Source: JBGOUJ01 sp041477005
GTDB lineage: Bacteria; Acidobacteriota; Terriglobia; Bryobacterales; JACQDG01
Assembly: GCA_041477005.1 (NCBI GenBank)
Contig: JBGOUJ010000314.1
Coordinates: 1-8,888, forward strand
DNA: 8,888 nucleotides
Reading direction: 5' to 3'
Program-made: the position numbers and the translations under genes
Shown here: positions 7,264-8,888 of the stretch, in pieces
Position numbering within the stretch: position 1 is the first letter of the stretch
Layout: each line of letters starts with the position of its first letter
The notes under the pieces: model-generated
The model's input: the letters and a program-made list of their open reading frames with translations, nothing else
The model's database searches: none
What the model was told of the DNA's origin: nothing

Positions 7264-7291
7264 TTGACACAGGGCACTTTTCTGTTATAAT
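7264..7291 (+). promoter_or_regulatory. Near-ideal sigma-70-type promoter
   Basis: TTGACA (7264-7269) and TATAAT (7286-7291) are both exact consensus hexamers separated by 16 bases, preceded by a run of eight A (7253-7260) that could act as an UP-like element. Expected transcription start is near 7298. It drives the plus-strand unit of the unknown protein and the PIN-domain protein, and stands out against the GC-rich surroundings. Confidence 0.85.
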
Positions 7292-7305
7292 ATAGTTATA
7301 GCTAA

Positions 7306-7377
7306 ATGCAGAGTGGACTGTTCACCGCTTATCCAAGCCATGCGGGCTACATAAGAGGAAGAGAAAAACCTGAATAG
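7306..7377 (+). other. Possible 23-codon leader ORF
   Basis: An ATG eight or so bases after the expected transcription start opens a 23-codon frame (begins MQSGLFTAYP, ends GREKPE, stop TAG 7375-7377). There is no room for a Shine-Dalgarno site, so it would be near-leaderless. Its end overlaps the proposed CTG start of the next gene by eight bases. It may be an upstream regulatory ORF or a chance frame; nothing in the peptide is recognisable. Confidence 0.25.
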
Positions 7378-8059
7378 AGAAAAAACCATTCTGGAAGTGC
7401 AATCCGAAGTTGAGATGGCCCTGCAGCGTCTCGCGGGATTTGCAGCCCAACTTCCCGATGTGCTCCGGCCGCTCGTGTGGCTCGCTCCACCCAAAGGGGC
7501 GCGCGCTCAGGTCTCCCTGCGTCATGCCAGGACCGAAAGGCAGGTTAGGCGGAATGCGCCGGCAGACAGTTGGTCCCCGGACTCCGGCCTGGTGTCCATT
7601 TCTTACGACACGTCGCCAGTCGAGGAAGCGAATGCCTTGGAGACCCAAGCCGCACAGACGGCGCCTGCTGATGCGTCGCCACCGCCCCCACCCGCGGAGG
7701 ATCCCGCACGGGATTTGGTGCTGGTCCTGGCGAGGGCCGAGCAGGACCCTCAGCTCGGTTTCGTCTCGCTGAAGTGGTTCCGCGATACGTACCTGCCGCC
7801 GCAGGGCTATGCTTGGGCCGTTGCCCCGGACAACCGGCAACGTGTGTTGGCGGAGGCGATTAATCGGAATTGGATTCTGACGAGCAAGGTTCCGAACCCG
7901 AAGAACCCGCGGTATCCGGTTACGGCCATCCGGGTCAATCGGCCCCTGGCCGACGTGCGCAAGATCCTGGATCAAGAAGCGGGCTTCGGCTCCGCATTCT
8001 CCCCGATCACGATTCCGGGCGAGCGACTCTCCGAAACTGTTTTGCGAGAGCGAAGGTAG
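7370..8059 (+). CDS. Unrecognised protein with Pro-rich linker, upstream partner of PIN protein
   Basis: I do not recognise this family. The reading frame opens after a TAA at 7352-7354. The best-supported start is CTG 7370 (first residues would be MNREKTILEV), with the purine-rich AGAGGAAGAG at 7354-7363 at good spacing, giving 229 residues. The first ordinary start is GTG 7397 (220 residues), which lacks a usable ribosome site. The N-terminal part up to about residue 80 is basic, followed by an acidic/Pro-rich linker with five prolines in a row. A C-terminal half (roughly 115-200) contains GFVSLKWFRDTYLP, RQRVLAEAINRNWI and KNPRYPVTAIRVNR, which by spacing could be a small winged-helix-like or nucleic-acid-binding fold (speculative). 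It is three bases from the downstream PIN gene and in the same frame, so an antitoxin or regulatory partner role is possible. Confidence 0.7.
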   Translation: MNREKTILEVQSEVEMALQRLAGFAAQLPDVLRPLVWLAPPKGARAQVSLRHARTERQVRRNAPADSWSPDSGLVSISYDTSPVEEANALETQAAQTAPADASPPPPPAEDPARDLVLVLARAEQDPQLGFVSLKWFRDTYLPPQGYAWAVAPDNRQRVLAEAINRNWILTSKVPNPKNPRYPVTAIRVNRPLADVRKILDQEAGFGSAFSPITIPGERLSETVLRERR

Positions 8060-8062
8060 GCT

Positions 8063-8521
8063 TTGGGCGTCTATTACCTGGATACCAGCGCCCTGGTGAA
8101 GCTCTACGTGCGCGAGCCAGGCACCGAGCAGATGATCCGGCTCGCGAGTCCTTCAAGCGGTCACACGCTGGCCGTTCTCGGTTTGGCGCGAGTGGAATTC
8201 CGAGCCGCAGTCCGACAGCGGGAGCGGACCGGTGACGTGCCGCACGACGCGGCGGAGGATCTGCTTGCCAGAATGGAAAACCACCTGCAGAACCTGTACC
8301 TGGTGCAGCCGGTCATGGAAGCGGTCATCGAGGAAGCGGCCGCGCTTCTGGATCGGCACCCTCTCAGGGCCTACGCCGCCGTGCAACTGGCGGGCTGTCT
8401 TTCGCTGCGCTCGCGGCTGAGTGAGCGTCCGTCGTTCGTTTGCTCCGATCGTCAACTTTTGGGCGCGGCCGAGCAGGAGGGACTCACGGTGCTCGATCCG
8501 GCCGCGGAACTGTCACCCTGA
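8063..8521 (+). CDS. PIN-domain (VapC-like) protein, one acidic residue replaced
   Basis: A 152-residue PIN-domain protein; family members are Mg-dependent RNases, often toxins of VapBC pairs. It opens YYLDTSALVKLYVREPGTE, with Asp7 and Ser9 of the first motif, has Glu45 in LARVEFRAAV, and ends with FVCSDRQLL, where Asp129 is the fourth acidic position. The third acidic residue, normally Asp in a motif like LRAxDAxxLA, is Ala105 here (LRAYAAVQLA, 101-110). A single-base change (GAC to GCC) would explain it, and metal binding may be weakened. The start is TTG 8063, preceded by GAAGG (8052-8056) at good spacing and placed so that the first motif falls at the N terminus as usual. The gene follows the unknown protein after three bases, in the same frame, under the strong promoter at 7264. 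Confidence 0.85.
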   Translation: MGVYYLDTSALVKLYVREPGTEQMIRLASPSSGHTLAVLGLARVEFRAAVRQRERTGDVPHDAAEDLLARMENHLQNLYLVQPVMEAVIEEAAALLDRHPLRAYAAVQLAGCLSLRSRLSERPSFVCSDRQLLGAAEQEGLTVLDPAAELSP

Positions 8522-8626
8522 GTCAGGACTCGGAGGCCTCAGCATCGAAGTTGGTCACCTTCCTCGAACCGGCGTTTTTCGGGATCTGGAATACTACGGG
8601 GCGGATTGGGTTGCTCGCGCGGCAGG
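8522..8626. other. Short intergenic gap between convergent genes
   Basis: Between the PIN gene and the opposing barrel-protein gene I see no clear terminator. GAGTC (8520-8524) can pair with GACTC (8527-8531), but the stem is only five base pairs and no T-run follows; T5 at 8575-8579 has no stem before it. Confidence 0.4.
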
Positions 8627-8888
8627 CTAATGCAGCTTGCCCAAATTGAACGTCAGCCCGAAGACGACCTGGTGATCGGGCGCGCCCCCGGCCACGCTGA
8701 AGTGCTGCCCGGAGAGGTCGAAGGCCAGCCGCTCGGTCATCTGGTACTCCACACCCTCAAAGACCGACACGACCCTTTCTATACCTGTTGATTTCTCCCA
8801 GACAACGTTGGCGTGTGGAGTGAATTTGCCGAGCAAACCGAAGCCGGGCAGCCTGCGGCCGAAGCCGAATCCGAGATCGAAGACGCCC
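8627..8888 (-). CDS. Outer-membrane beta-barrel protein, C-terminal part (runs off the right edge)
   Basis: The minus strand is open from the window edge to a TAG at 8627-8629, giving 86 C-terminal residues. They show alternating hydrophobic/polar strands with aromatic residues and glycine-rich turns: GVFDLGFGFGRRL, HANVVWEK, VVSVFEGVEYQMTERLAFDLSG, APDHQVVFGLTFNLGKLH. This is the pattern of the last strands of an outer-membrane barrel. The block of 'Y-x-x-T-E-R-L-A-x-D-L-S-G' followed by 'APDHQ...GLTFNLG' resembles proteins annotated as MetA-pathway-of-phenol-degradation or transporter-type barrels (from memory, moderate certainty). It implies a Gram-negative, diderm host. The start lies outside the window, and it is convergent to the PIN unit. 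Confidence 0.75.
   Translation of the reverse strand, partial: GVFDLGFGFGRRLPGFGLLGKFTPHANVVWEKSTGIERVVSVFEGVEYQMTERLAFDLSGQHFSVAGGAPDHQVVFGLTFNLGKLH

Overview
The window looks like a GC-rich bacterial chromosome segment, most plausibly from an acidobacterium of the Solibacter/Bryobacter type. That assignment is an inference. It rests on high GC, several genes without a Shine-Dalgarno site, a near-consensus TTGACA/TATAAT promoter in an otherwise GC-rich genome, a PIN-domain protein of a flavour I associate with that group, and an A/T-rich GGCAAAA-type intergenic inverted repeat. No rRNA, tRNA, CRISPR array, transposase or phage gene is visible.

Layout. Bases 1-439 are non-coding. They hold a 137-base imperfect inverted repeat (25-161) and a GC-rich leader. 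Bases 440-4425 form a two-gene plus-strand operon. Its first gene is a single-module adenylation / carrier-protein / thioesterase fusion (885 aa), whose adenylation half resembles oxalyl-CoA synthetases (AAE3/Pcs60) and whose thioesterase carries a cysteine in the nucleophile position. The second is a PaaK/CapK-type AMP-ligase (443 aa) joined to it by an ATGA overlap. Facing it on the minus strand is a second two-gene unit, read 7018 to 4381: a class I SAM-dependent methyltransferase with a degenerate motif I, then an asparagine synthase whose reading frame is broken near base 6085 by what looks like a 2-base insertion. The two units meet tail to tail and their coding sequences overlap by 45 bases.

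Bases 7019-7369 are non-coding. They contain a perfect 28-base palindrome (7143-7170), a strong sigma-70-like promoter (7264-7291) and a possible 23-codon leader ORF. From about 7370 to 8521 lies a second plus-strand unit: an unrecognised protein with a proline-rich linker and a conserved-looking C-terminal half, then a PIN-domain (VapC-like) protein that lacks one of the four usual acidic residues. The right edge carries the 3' end of a minus-strand outer-membrane beta-barrel gene.

How the genes may work together. Two acyl-activating enzymes, a carrier domain with a releasing thioesterase, a glutamine-dependent amidotransferase and a methyltransferase side by side suggest a small biosynthetic or surface-modification locus. 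It would load a carboxylic acid on a carrier protein, amidate or methylate it, and release or transfer it. The product is unknown, and the asnB frameshift means the pathway may be decaying unless the frameshift is a sequence error. The downstream PIN pair looks like an independent toxin-antitoxin-type or regulatory unit.
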